From: Stomoxys calcitrans
Taxonomy: Eukaryota; Arthropoda; Insecta; Diptera; Muscidae
Direction: 5' to 3'
Assembly: GCF_963082655.1 (NCBI RefSeq)
Contig: NC_081553.1
Coordinates: forward strand, 66,279,559 to 66,343,558
DNA length: 64,000 nucleotides
This document shows, one piece after another, positions 45,218-56,154 of the stretch. The stretch's first letter is position 1; each line of letters begins with the position of its first letter. Position numbers and translations under genes: made by a program. The notes beneath the pieces are model-generated. The model was not told the DNA's origin. It did not search any database and was given only the letters and a program-made list of their open reading frames with translations.

Positions 45218-45749
45218 TTAAACCTCAGTGTAAGTCTTGAAATATTGTGGATCATCGTCGCAGGCTATAACAGTAGCCGTCGTTGAGCCATTGTCTGTTT
45301 TTTCATGGTTTTTATATATCTGTACAACGCATGATTTGTTTTGGTCATTCTTATCAATAAGGTTGGCGTTGAATTCGTACAAGTCATTGTTAAAAATGCA
45401 TTTAAAGGCCGTGTTGATTTTATCAATTCTAGAGGGAAAACATAATAGAAAATACTTAAAAACAAAGATTATTTTTTAATTATTAATATTTTTACCTATA
45501 ACGATTTTCATCAATTTCCGAAATATTCTTTAAAGCTGCACTCAACATCTGTTGGGCCTGTTCGGATTTAATGCCATACCCGGACACGGGGCCAATGCCT
45601 GCAAATGGACTCCAATAGGTGATCTTCGTGGGGTTGTTAAAATCTACTTGAGCGCAAGCAGCTCGTATCTTCTCCTCTGATGATATTTGGGCCAACGCCG
45701 TAGATGCAATAACACCAACAAGCAAACAAATGAATTTAAAATTTTCCAT
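45218..45749 (-). CDS. Cys6: secreted cystatin-fold protein, duplicate of Cys5
   Basis: Exon 1 45749-45496 and exon 2 45428-45218 (67 bp intron) give 154 residues. The signal peptide spans about 1-20. Relative to Cys5 it carries 13 extra residues after the leader (about 21-33, containing Cys32) and has Ser47 where Cys5 has a cysteine. CIFNN at 95-99 replaces QxVxG, as in Cys5; core cysteines are 118 and the one in the IAC segment near the end. Coding and flanking sequence (TATA region, 5' leader, remnants of the 29 bp repeat downstream) match the Cys5 locus, so the two arose by segmental duplication. The canonical AATAAA of Cys5 is missing; ATTAAA at 45163-45158 is the nearest substitute. The frame is fully open, arguing that it is maintained. 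Confidence 0.87.
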
Positions 45750-45840
45750 TTTAGTCTATCGCCGAAAGAACGAAAAACAATTAACGATGTGTTAAGCAGA
45801 GAGTTGTGAGCACGACTACTTGTTGTTAGACATTAGAAAA

Positions 45841-45848
45841 TATTTATA
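45841..45848 (-). promoter_or_regulatory. TATA box of Cys6
   Basis: TATAAATA on the minus strand, 92 bp before the ATG. Sequence around it matches the Cys5 promoter, so both copies were duplicated with their promoters. Confidence 0.65.
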
Positions 45849-46009
45849 TTAGGAAGCATTCAATTTTGGCATGAAGAGAATTTGAGTTTGTCAAAAGTTC
45901 AAAATTGTAGAGGAGCGTAGTTGTTCTACGTCTTAATATCACGAACCCATTTAACTCATTTATAAGTCACAGGTTAACATTATAGTTTACATCTAAAACT
46001 TAACAAGTA

Positions 46010-46675
46010 AAGGGGCGTTAAGTGCCCCCCACCTCGGGTATATATGTAAACCGCCTTTTGTCAAAATCCGGTGAAAAATGCATACCTTATGACCCATAGC
46101 AGCTATATCGAAATATGTTCCGATTTGGACCAAATACTAATAAATACAAGTCATTGCTCAATTGTGTATAACAAAATATTGATCTTTCTAGTAGCTTTAT
46201 CTAAAAATAAACCGATCTGAACCATATACGACACGGATGCCGAAAAGCCTAACACAAGTCGTTGTGTCAAATTTTGGTTGAATCAGATATTAGTCTAGAT
46301 GGCAGCTATATCCAAATCTGGACCGTTTCGAGCCAAGTTGCAGCAAAATGTCGAAGAGCCTAACACAACTCACTGTCCCAAAATTCGTCGAAATCGAACA
46401 ATAAATACGCCTTTTATGGGCCCAAGACCTTAAATCGAGAGATCGGTCTATATGGCAGCTATATTCAAATCTGAACCGATCTGGGCCAATTTGAAGAAGG
46501 ATGTTGAGGGGCCTAATACAACTCTCTGTCCCAAATTTCGGCGACATCGGACGTTAAATGCGCCTTTTATGGGCCAAAAATCTTAAATCGTGGGATCGGT
46601 CTATATGGCAGCTATATCCAAATCTGGGCCAACTTGAAGAAGGATGTTGAAGGGCCTAATACAACTCTCTGTCCC
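46010..46675 (-). mobile_element. Helentron-like fragment, left arm of an inverted pair
   Basis: AACAAGTAAAGGGGCGTTAAG, CCCACCTCGGGTATATATG, then four subrepeats (GCAGCTATATCCAAATCTG). The hairpin is deleted. Confidence 0.55.
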
Positions 46676-47155
46676 AGGCGAAATCCGTCTTTAATTTGGC
46701 CCGGTCGGTCCAGATTTGGATATAGCTGCCATATAAACCGATCTCTTGAATTCATGTTTTCTGTCCATAAAAGGTGCATTTATTGTCCGATGTCGCCGAA
46801 TTTTGGGACAGAGAATTGTATTAGGCCCCTCAACATCCTTCTTCAAATTGGCCCAGATCGGTTCAGATTTGAATATAGCTGCCATATAGACCGATCTCTC
46901 GATTTAAGGTCTTGGGCCAAAATTTGGGACAGTTAGTTGTGTTAGGCCCTACGACATATTTCTGCAATTTGGTTCAGATCGGTCAAGATTTGGATATAGC
47001 TGCCATATAGACCGATCTCTCGATTTAAAGTTTTGGGCCCATAAACGGCGCATTTATTGTCCGATTTCGCCGAAATTTGGGACAGAGAGTTGTGTTAGGC
47101 TCTTCGACATCCTTCTTCAATTTGGTTCAGATCGGTTTAGATTTGGACATATTTT
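46676..47155 (+). mobile_element. Helentron-like fragment, right arm of an inverted pair
   Basis: Same subrepeats as its left neighbour but reversed (CAGATTTGGATATAGCTGCC, GCATTTATTGTCCGATGTCG), so 46290-46670 and 46690-47120 form a large imperfect hairpin. Confidence 0.6.
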
Positions 47156-47157
47156 AT

Positions 47158-47630
47158 ATCATTTCATTTCATTTCAGTTTACTTCATGTTTTTTCATTTC
47201 ATTTCATTTTACTTCATTTCATTTTATTTTATTTTATTTTATTTTATTTTATTTTATTTTATTTTATTTTATTTTATTTTATTTTATTTTATTTTATTTT
47301 ATTTTATTTTATTTTATTTTATTTTATTTTATTTTATTTTATTTTATTTTATTTTATTTTATTTTATTTTATTTTATTTTATTTTATTTTATTTTATTTT
47401 ATTTTATTTTATTTTATTTTATTTTATTTTATTTTATTTTATTTTATTTTATTTTATTTTATTTTATTTTATTTTATTTTATTTTATTTTATTTTATTTT
47501 ATTTTATTTTATTTTATTTTATTTTATTTTATTTCATTTTATTTTATTTTATTTTTTTTATTTTATTTTATTTTTTTTTTTTATTTCATTTTATTTTATT
47601 TTATTATTGTATTTTATTCCCTTTTGTAAC
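47158..47630 (+). repeat. (ATTTT)n microsatellite
   Basis: Pure ATTTT from about 47220 to 47530 with TTTCATT edges; phase breaks near 47555 and 47575. The long Tyr/Phe/Ile/Leu frames across it are not genes. Confidence 0.97.
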
Positions 47631-47707
47631 CCCTAGGGAAGTGTGTGTTCCAAAGTTTTGTTTATACATCTAACATTTATTTTTAATCCATAATTAACAT
47701 AAACAAT

Positions 47708-48149
47708 TTAAGCATGAGTTCTCTTAACTTCAGGTTCTTTGGGACAGTTAAAGGTGACTTCATAGCCTTGGAAGTTCACAATTTCAATATCACAGGTCTT
47801 GGTGTTATTTTTCTCATCAGCTATATCAGCATTGATTTTGTACATTAAACCACGTACCACTTGTTCGGAGGCTGAGTTCACTTTGACAAGCCTATATGGA
47901 AATACGATCATTAGAAAAATTTAATGCTAAGACTCTGGGCATTGAAAATTCCAGATTGCTTTCATCAAAAACTTACGTGTAATTGGGGCCCTCACCAGCA
48001 GCCAATTTGGCCAAGGAATTCTTGAGAAGATTGGTAGCCTTTTCAAAACCCTTTTCGTCTTCCAAAGGGGTGGGACATCCCAAACAAGGAGGAGAAGCCT
48101 TGACAAAAGCCAAAGTAGCCAAAAGTATAATTACAAATAGTTTCATCAT
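47708..48149 (-). CDS. Cys7: secreted cystatin, QVVRG loop, short second loop
   Basis: Exon 1 48149-47977 and exon 2 47891-47708 (85 bp intron, phase 2) encode 118 residues. There are two adjacent ATGs; the first is taken. Signal peptide about 1-18, then CLGCP at 22-26 and a helix ending KLAAGEGPNY. QVVRG at 68-72 is a perfect first binding loop. The second loop lacks PW and is 4 residues shorter between Cys91 and Cys107 than the corresponding Cys1 segment (reads NFQGYE). Promoter: TATAAATA at 48252-48245 and TCAGTT at 48220-48215, both on the minus strand; AATAAA at 47681-47676. Closest relative in the window is Cys8 (same loop deletion, same KTCDI segment), although Cys8 is 12 kb away and inverted. 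The 3' end abuts the ATTTT array. Confidence 0.92.
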
Positions 48150-48214
48150 TTTTCTGATTTTTCGAATTTGTATTTTTTTCTAGGCTGGTTCTTCTTTCTC
48201 CAAACTTCAGCGGC

Positions 48215-48252
48215 AACTGATGATTGTGCTCACTACGGGCTAGCTATTTATA
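48215..48252 (-). promoter_or_regulatory. Cys7 core promoter (TATA plus initiator)
   Basis: On the minus strand TATAAATA (48252-48245) is followed about 34 bp later by TCAGTT (48220-48215), a match to the insect initiator. Confidence 0.65.
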
Positions 48253-48259
48253 TAACTAG

Positions 48260-49055
48260 CTCAATTTCGATGATGCTGTTCTACTACATTATTTATATTT
48301 ATTTTATTTAATTGGACTTTGTTGTTGCTGCTTTTATGTTTTTATTAAATACAAAGCCGGTTTGTTTTGTTTTCTTCCCTATCAGAAAGTTATTTTTGAA
48401 ATTTGTTACAAACATCCATACATAGACAGACGGACAAATTTATTTATTTCTCTGAATACATTTATAATCAGAATTTATATTTGATGAAGATAGAGAAGAA
48501 AAAGGAGGGAGTATTCCTCAATGCTGTAGGCTTTATTGCATTTTATCACTTTACATTGTGGTCTCTTTTGTCCGTCTTAGAACATTCTTAAAAAAAAAAT
48601 GTCTGTGATATGTGATGCATCCATTTACTGGACTCCCTAGTGCCATCTAGATGAACATCATCATTTAGGTTAGTGAGATGCATTGTATTAAGAACAGCCA
48701 ACTTGTATATGATTTAAACATATAATCAGTAAAGAAGTGTTTTGAAGTACGGGCCTATAATTTTTAAGTTTCCCACAATTTGTGCCTGACAGATAAGCAG
48801 CTGTGGAGTGATAACGTCAAATAACTAAGAAACAAAATAATACATAATAGTATTTTCAAAAAGACAATGAACTAATCTTCTGACCTTTAAGAATAAAATA
48901 TATGAAGATAATATAAAAAATAATACAAAAATATAATTACATGACATAAATTTAAACAAAATAAAAACGAATATAAGTAAATCAGCATTCACCATGTTCC
49001 TTGAACGAATTCTATATAAAGGATGATTTTTTAAGAGCTATAGGAATGTTTCAAC
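48260..49055. other. stretch with no recognised gene
   Basis: Upstream flank of Cys7 and further AT-rich sequence; no coding, splice or repeat signal recognised. Confidence 0.45.
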
Positions 49056-50372
49056 CAAGTAAAAACGTGATAAGTTCGGCAGGGCCGAATCTTGGGAACC
49101 CACCACCATGGATTTTGCTAAAATATGGGAGCTATATCTGGTTATAGACCGATTTGAACCGTACTTGGTACAGTTGTTGGAAGTCATAACATAACACTTT
49201 ATGCAAAATTTCAGCCAAATTGGATAAAAAATCGCAGCTTGCAAGGGCTCAAGAAGTCAAATCGGGCGATCGGTTTATATGGGAGCTATATCATGTTCTT
49301 GACGGATTTGAACTTGGCATAGTTGTTGGGAGTCATAACAAAATACCATGTGCAAAATTTCAGCCAATTTGGAAGAAAATTGAGGCTTCCAGGGGCTCAA
49401 GAAGTCAAATCGGGAGATCGGTTTATATGGGAGCTATATCAGGTTATACACAGATTTTTACCGTACTTGATACAGTTGTTGGAAGTCATAACAGAACATA
49501 GTGTTCAAAATTTCATACAAATCCGATGAAATTTGAGGCTTCCAGGGGCTCAAGAAGTCAAATCGGGATATCGGTTTATATGGGAGCTATATCAGGTTAT
49601 AGACCAATATGAAACGTACTTAACACAGTTGTCAAAAGTTACAACAGTAGACTGTGTTAAAAATTTTGTACAATTTGGGTGAAAATTGAGGCTTCCAGGG
49701 GCTCAAGAAGTCAAATCGGGATATCGGTTTATATAGGAGCTATATCAGGTTATAGACCAATATGAACCGTACTTAACACAGTTGTCGAAAGTTACAACAA
49801 AATATTGTGTGCACAATTTCAGCCAATTCGGGTAAAAATTGAAGCTTCCAGGGGCTCAAGAAGTCAAATCGGGAGATCGGTTTATATGGGAGCTATATCA
49901 GGTTATACACAGATGTTTACCGTACTTGGTACAGTTGTTGGAAGTCATAACAGAACACTGTGTGCAAAAAAAAATTTCAGCCAAATCCGATGCAATTTGA
50001 GGCTTCCAGGGGCTCAAGAAGTAAAATCGGAAGATTGGTTTATATGGGAGCTATATCAGGTTATAAACGGATTTAGACCGCACTTGGCACAACTGTTGGA
50101 AGTTACAACAGAACACCATGTGTAAAATTTCAGCCAAATCGAACTAAAATTGCGGCTTCCAGTCGCTCAAGAAGTCAAATCGGGAGATCGGTTTATATGA
50201 CAGCTATATCCAAATCTGAACCGATATGGCCCATTTGCAATCCCCCCGCCCTATATCAATATTAAGTATTTGTGCAAAATTTAAAGCGGCTTGATTAATA
50301 TGGTCGTAGATGAATATTTCGTGGTGTTACAAGCGGAATGACTAGATTGAAATACCCTCATCCAATGGTGGT
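49056..50372 (-). mobile_element. Helentron-like element, far end replaced by a MITE
   Basis: CAAGTAAAAACGTGA end, hairpin TTCGGCAGGGCCGAA (49077-49091), eight subrepeats of GGCTTCCAGGGGCTCAAGAA type, far end CATCCAATGGTGGTGG cut at 50372. Confidence 0.67.
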
Positions 50373-50373
50373 G

Positions 50374-50584
50374 GATTTTTTAAAAGAAAGTAAATGCATT
50401 TTAAATAAAATTTAGAATCAACTTTAATCAAATATACTTTCATTACACTTTTTTCTAAAGCAAGCTAAAAGTAACAGCTGATAACTGACAGAAGAAAGAA
50501 TGCAATTACAGAGTCACAAGCTGTGAAAAAATTTGTCAACGCCGACTATATGAAAAATCCGCAATTACTTTTTGGGCAACCCAA
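50374..50584. mobile_element. mariner-like MITE, one end truncated
   Basis: Interior and right end (TTACTTTTTGGGCAACCCAA) match 55722-55958; about 25 bp of the left terminal repeat is missing at the junction with the Helentron-like element. Confidence 0.8.
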
Positions 50585-50586
50585 TA

Positions 50587-51565
50587 AAAAACAAAACATA
50601 TAAAATTCCAAAAAACTTTCCATCATTTCGGCTAATATCTTACGAATAAATGCACCAATGTTCTCTTCCAATGCATGAATTGAAGCGGGCTTGTCTGTAT
50701 AGACGTGAGCTTTAAAGTAGCCCCACAAAAATAGTCTAAAGGCTTTAAATTGCACGATTGCACGGTCCCGAACTTGTAATAAAATGTTCACCGAACTCTC
50801 CTCTCAATAAGTCCTTTGTTACGAGTGCCGTGTGGCATATGGCACCGTCTTGTTGAAACCACATGTCATGCAAGTCATTGCATATTGGGCAAAAAAAGTT
50901 GGATATCATCTCACAGTAGCGCTCACCATTCGCAGTTACGTTCCGATTCGCATCATCTTTAAAGAAGTACGGTCCAATGATACCACCAGCCCATAACCCG
51001 CACTAAACTGTAACTTTTTCTGGATGCATTGGTAGCTCTTGCAAAACTTCTGGTTGATCTTCACTCAAAAATCGACAATTATGTTTATTTACGTACCCAT
51101 TGAGCCAAAAATTAGCTTCGTCGCTGAATACAAAGTTTTCGATAAAAAGTGGTTCTTCGGCCAACTTTCACATTCATCAAAAATTCACCGTTGCGGTAGG
51201 TCATTCGGCTTGAATTCTTGCACCAGTTGTATTTAGAAAAGCTTCACACCTAAATCCTTCCTCGAAATTTCCACGTTGTTGAGTAACAGCGGCCCAATTG
51301 CTTCGAACGGAGAAGAATCGATAATTGATGGTCATCATTAACACTGGCCGATACAGCTGCGTTATTTTCCTTAGGTCGCACTCTACGTAAGCGTGTTGGT
51401 GGATTATTGTCCAACAATGTAAATTTGGTGTGAAATTTAGTCACAAGAAACGAGCGATGAACTTTCTTAACAGAGTACGCATTATGAGAATAAAATTCAA
51501 TCATTTACAAGCGTTGTTCATTTGTAAGACGATTTATGGTAAAAAAAATAGACCAAACTGAAGAT
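50587..51565 (-). pseudogene. mariner-type transposase relic, near full length
   Basis: On the minus strand, in order: NRLTNEQRL then stop then MIEFYSHNAYSVKKVHRSF, a middle with DNNPPTRLRRVRPKENNA, the FSDEANFWLNGYVNKHNC-like region, PEKVTV.CGLWAGGIIGPYFF, QQDGAICHTAL-like residues, LFLWGYFKAHVYTDKPASIH and a C-terminal piece. Multiple frame breaks. Same family as 18240-18763 and source of the fold-back elements. Its 3' end joins a MITE with the terminal repeat TTGGGTTGCCC. Confidence 0.82.
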
Positions 51566-51804
51566 GTTTGACAGTGAAACAAAACACGAAACGTACGTGA
51601 GCTGTTTAAACCAGTGTTGCAAATAGAGAATAGCTAAACAGTTTTCTTCTACAAGCTAATCTATAAACGTATCTGGATCGAATATGAAATTTGACCTTCA
51701 GGTTGTCAAAGTGTCAAATCGAGAGATGGGTTTATAAGGAAGCTATATAAGTTAATAGTACATATGAACCTCATGCCACTTGTGATAGTGAAAAGTGTTC
51801 AATA

Positions 51805-52194
51805 CGAGGGCAGCCTTTTATATTTCGGGATTGGACAACCCTTGTGTTTCAATCTGCCAACTGACAGTTCTATCGTAAAGCTTTGCATTTTTGAGGTTAT
51901 ACGTACTCAGAACGTTTTGACATACGAGCGCAATTTATGGTGTTTACAGTAACTTAAAAGATTCACCTCGCCCAAAAAAATAGAATTAAATCGTGAACAT
52001 TTTCGTGCGATTATTTTTTATAACTTTCGACCTGGATTAACTCAAGAACAGTGCATCGATGAACTTAAATAAGTTTTTGCCGATGAAGCTCCATCAAGGA
52101 CCAGTGTTTATCGATTGTATGGGGAATTCAACCGAGGTCGTAGTTTACTCCAAAACGAATTTCGTGAAGGTCGTTCAAATTCAGTTGTTGTTCC
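51805..52194 (+). pseudogene. second mariner family, 5' end relic
   Basis: A TA followed by CGAGGGCAGCCTTTTATATT looks like a mariner terminal repeat. From about 51985 the frame reads EHFRAIIFYNFRPGLTQEQC, then DEAPSRTSVYRLYGEFNRGR and LQNEFREGRSNSVVVPK (paired helix-turn-helix region of the transposase), with a stop and frame change. It breaks off at 52194 into a Helentron-like unit. Confidence 0.75.
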
Positions 52195-52455
52195 AAAAGT
52201 CAAAAGTCAAATCGGGATATCGGTTTATATGGGAGCTATATCAGGTTATACACAGATGTTTACCGTACTTGGTACAGTTGTTGGAAGTCATAACAGAACA
52301 CTGTGTGCAAAATTTCAGCCAAATCCGATGCAATTTGAGGCTTCCAGGGGCTCAAGAAGTCAAATCGGGAGATCGGTTTATATGGGTGCTATATCAGGTT
52401 ATAAACGGATTTAGACCGCACTTGGCACAGCTGTTGGAAGTTACAACAGAACATT
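52195..52455 (-). mobile_element. Helentron-like fragment
   Basis: Two subrepeats nearly identical to 49860-50100 in the neighbouring element, suggesting a recent copy or gene conversion. Confidence 0.6.
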
Positions 52456-52716
52456 GGGGCTGTGCTCATAGACCTAGAGACGAGATATGCAATTTCGGAG
52501 GAGTACCGATATTCTCCCTCCTAGGTGCTTACTCGAAATGTGCCAACCAATGCACTCAACCAAATTTTTTTTTTATTCAAAACAGCAAAAATATTTGCTA
52601 AAACAGCAGTTTTTGCAAATATTTTGGGCTGCTGTATTAGCAAACATTTCGGTCAGTTAAATCAGCAACAAAATCTACAGTTCTAAGCACAAACATCTGT
52701 TGAAAAAAATGTTAAT

Positions 52717-53640
52717 TTGTCCCCACCTACATATGTGCCCGTGTCTTTTAGCCGCGAAAGCCGGATAATGACAGGAAATGCTCCAACGTCTCATCATCTT
52801 CCCCACATGCCGTCACTTGCCGCACCGATTTTGCATAAGTGGGCTCGTAGTCCTATATGTTCCATTATGATGCCGAGAGCTATTCAGACCTCCTTCTAGC
52901 CTAGCCTTCTCACGATCGCCTCTTAGGATTCTCGTCGTCCTACCGATCGTTTCGCTGTTCGATTCACTAGGACTCCGTCGACCCGAAAATCTTCGGGTTA
53001 ATCAAGTTTATTGACGGTATATATATAGTGGTCCGCTCCACTATTGCCCGCCATCCAAACGATGTGGATTGTCCTACCCTCATAGAAGGCGTTAATCTCC
53101 GTCTCACACTTCAAGACTGTTCGTGACCTTACCGTCCTGGTTATTATTGCCCTGATGGCCAGTTTACTGTCCGTAAAGATGTTCACACTTGATACTCACC
53201 CGGATATTCACCTGCAGGACCGTATTATGGTCGGACAGTCGAAAATAGACCACAGTCCCTGTTTTTTCAATGTAGACCCCTAGGCCTTCTCTGTCCTCTA
53301 GCTTTGATCCATATGTGTGGCATGAACATCCAGATGGCAATACTAGAGTTCCGTCAGTGACAGGTACCCGATCGAAAACTTCTTCCATTCCTTCCAGGTT
53401 TCGTATCCGCAATGGTGTAACTTGCTCCTATCTTCTATCCCATCTCATTAGAAATAGCCGCAGTGGCTGCCTCACACTTAACCTGTATGTCTATGGGTCG
53501 GATATCTAGAATAGTATTCAGTGACCTAGTGGGAGTGGTTCTCATTGCTCCGTCTATGCCAAGACAACATGTTCTCTGAACGTCTCCATCGTAGTCCACC
53601 AAACTACCGAGGCGCAAGTATTGGCCTAACCACACTCCTA
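52717..53640 (-). pseudogene. I/Jockey-type LINE RNase H and C-terminal relic
   Basis: Minus pieces: VQRTCCLGIDGAMRTTPTRS (after the reverse transcriptase), YGSKLEDREGLGVYIEKTGT (RNase H core start), NIFTDSKLAIRAIITRTV with the RNase H Asp, and HIVWMAGNSGAD (where the family usually has VPGHSG). Frameshifts separate them. Followed 3' by the same tail seen at 40541-40925. Confidence 0.78.
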
Positions 53641-53924
53641 TAGAGCCAGTGGACTATCCTCGGATTTAGGCCCCATTTCGAACCTACAGCCTGTCTACAT
53701 AGTGCCGAACATCTGTGAGCCTTCTCGGAACGCTTTTGAATGTGGCACTTCTAATTCGGTTTCCTATATTTCACCTTCTCAGATTTAGAAGTCGTTTTGA
53801 TGAGGAAACGTGGTGCGTCAAATAGCCCACTTTCATCTCCCTTGTGAACAGCCGGTTTTCAGTATTCTCTTTCTATTCTATTCGGTTAACCTTAATTATA
53901 CTGTACTTCCTTAAGAATCTATTC

Positions 53925-54435
53925 TCTTTCATAGGTCGAACCAAATAAACAAACACACAAACACACTGAGGCCATTCCCGTCCTCCTTCAGCATTTCAAG
54001 TCCCTTCAGCCTAAGCTCAAATTTGTTGGTTTTATTGCGAATAGAGAACTCATTGGTTGCATATTCAATACAGCTTCTCAACCCGTGCATCTTCTCTCTC
54101 GTGATTTCAATGCAGGCCAGTATGTGCATATTCTTGAAGTGCCTGGTACGAACCTTCTTGCGCCACCACTGCTCTCACAATGGTTGTGTACATAACGAAT
54201 ACAGTGGCTTTTCTTCTCCTTATTCTTCTTTCAGTTTCAAATCAACGACTTGGGTAGGTATTTCGTCCCCTTCGATAACTGCAGAGTGTCTCCCCTGGAT
54301 ATGGGAGAGACAAAGTGTACCTGAACCCTTTTTCTTGGCTAAGTCCTATAACCATTTCACATTAGGCCATCTCGACAGTCTCCTCAGGAATCTTTCCATC
54401 ATGTTCTTGATCTTCCGATCAGTGGCATAGAGACT
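53925..54435 (-). pseudogene. LINE ORF1 N-terminal relic
   Basis: Minus frame includes ACIEITREKMHGLRSCIEYA and NKFELRLKGLEMLKEDGNG, helical residues typical of gag-like ORF1 of I/Jockey LINEs. 53641-53924 is unassigned but probably belongs to the same broken element. Confidence 0.45.
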
Positions 54436-55276
54436 TTATATTTATGAACATTTTAAATGTTCTATTTTAAGAATATTTAATTAAAATCTTATGTCAACCC
54501 AAAATTTCATTCAAATTTTTGAATTAATTTTCATAATTTGATTAAAACTTTTTTCGGCGATAAGTTTTATTTAAATTATATTTATTATTTGAATATTTTT
54601 TTTCAGTCATTAAATGTAGTAATATTCTGGAATTGGATGAGTTTCGGAAAAAACAAAATAATCAATATTATCTGCTGTCAGGTCTTCAGGTTCAGGTCTT
54701 CTATATTTAAACATACATTTTAAAAACATTTCGATTCAAATAAAAACAGATGTAGTCATTTATGGATGTGTGTAAACAACTTCAGGCAATTCCCCCACAA
54801 AAAAGTTTTATCGATAGGGGAGAATAAAAATAAACCGGCTTGATGTCCAATTTAGTAACAACAAATTTTAATATTCACCAATAATACAATAGGGACATGA
54901 TCGATACCCTACATGTGGGGAATTAAAGAATTAAAAAATGGAGTTAAACAAAAATTTTGTCATAGTGATGGAAAAAGACGAAGATTTCATAACACGAATT
55001 CATGAAACAAATTCATTGGTCTTTCATATCTGTTATATGAGAATTTTCGTCATGTAAACTTCTTTTGTAAAAAAACGTTCGACTTTGTTTACGATGAAAG
55101 TATAGGCTTTTTGGTGACAAATTCTTGTAAGAGTTTGTGACGAGTATAGTTTTTTCCCTGATGTAAATATTAACAAACAATGTATGTGCATTAGAAATTC
55201 CTGTTTTGTTTTCTTGTAACTGGCAGCCATTTGTCTGTTGCACTAAAGATTTTTGTCATTGGATATACCAGCCTTT
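54436..55276. other. stretch with no recognised gene
   Basis: AT-rich. A minus-strand frame (55033-55230) has no features beyond chance. Confidence 0.4.
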
Positions 55277-56070
55277 TTATACCCACCACCATAGGATGGG
55301 AGTATACTAATCTAGTCATTCCGTTTGTAACACCTCGAAATATTCGTGTAAGACCACATAAAGTATATATATTTTTGATCGTCTCAATGTTCTAAGTCGA
55401 TCTAGCCATGTCCGTCCGTCGGTCGAAATCACGATAGCGGTCGAACGCGTAAAGCTAGCCGCTTGAAATTTGGCACAGATATTTAATATCGATGAATTCC
55501 CAACGATACCAAATCTCCCGAAGAAGTCAACCGATCTTCCGATTTGACTTCTTAGATCCTTATAAGTGGTGTTCTGTTGCGCCTTCCAACAACTGTGCAA
55601 ATAGGGTCCAAATCGGTCTATAACCTGATATAGCTCCCATGTAAACCAGTCTCTCGATCGCGACCTTGTTCGTTTCATAGCAGCTTTAATTTTTACTAGT
55701 TTGATAGAAGTTTCGTATGTATTGGGTTGCCCAAAAAGTAATTGCGGATTTTTTAAAAGAAAGTAAATGCATTTTTAATAAAACTTAGAATGAAATTTAA
55801 TCAAATATACTTTTTTTACACTTTTTTTCTAAAGCAAGCTAAAAGTAACAGCTGAAAACTGACAGAAGAAAGAATGCAATTACAGAGTCACAAGCAGTGA
55901 AAAAATTTGTCAACGCCGACTATATGAAAAATCCGCAATTACTTTTTGGGCAACCCAATAGATTGAAATTATGCCCTTCAACAAAATTTATTTTGTACAC
56001 ATTTTTAGCAGAATCCATGGTGGTGGGTTCCCATGATTCGGCCCGGCCAAACTTAGCATGCTCCTGCTTG
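55277..56070 (+). mobile_element. Helentron-like element carrying a MITE
   Basis: TTTTTATACCCACCACCATAGGATGGG start, GTCCGTCCGTCGGTC tract, one or two subrepeats, then the MITE at 55722-55958, then CCATGGTGGTGGGTTCCC, hairpin TTCGGCCCGGCCAAA (56038-56052) and CTGCTTG end. Confidence 0.67.
55722..55958. mobile_element. mariner-like MITE, intact
   Basis: 237 bp, terminal repeats TTGGGTTGCCCAAAAAGTAA / TTACTTTTTGGGCAACCCAA, flanked on both sides by TA (55720-55721, 55959-55960), the Tc1/mariner target duplication. No coding capacity. Confidence 0.9.
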
Positions 56071-56154
56071 TTGTACCTAAGGCGAAACTAAAAAAATTGT
56101 CACTTTCCGAGTTTACCATCCGCACTAGACCGAGGTGCTCAACATACTGACTGC

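Noticed and set aside
47077..47673. 198-codon frame rich in FILFY, resembling a membrane protein
   Set aside because: Translation of the ATTTT microsatellite; a 5 bp repeat without stop codons in that frame.
52059..52601. 180-codon gene
   Set aside because: The frame runs from a mariner N-terminal relic through a Helentron-like subrepeat into unassigned sequence; no continuous protein family.
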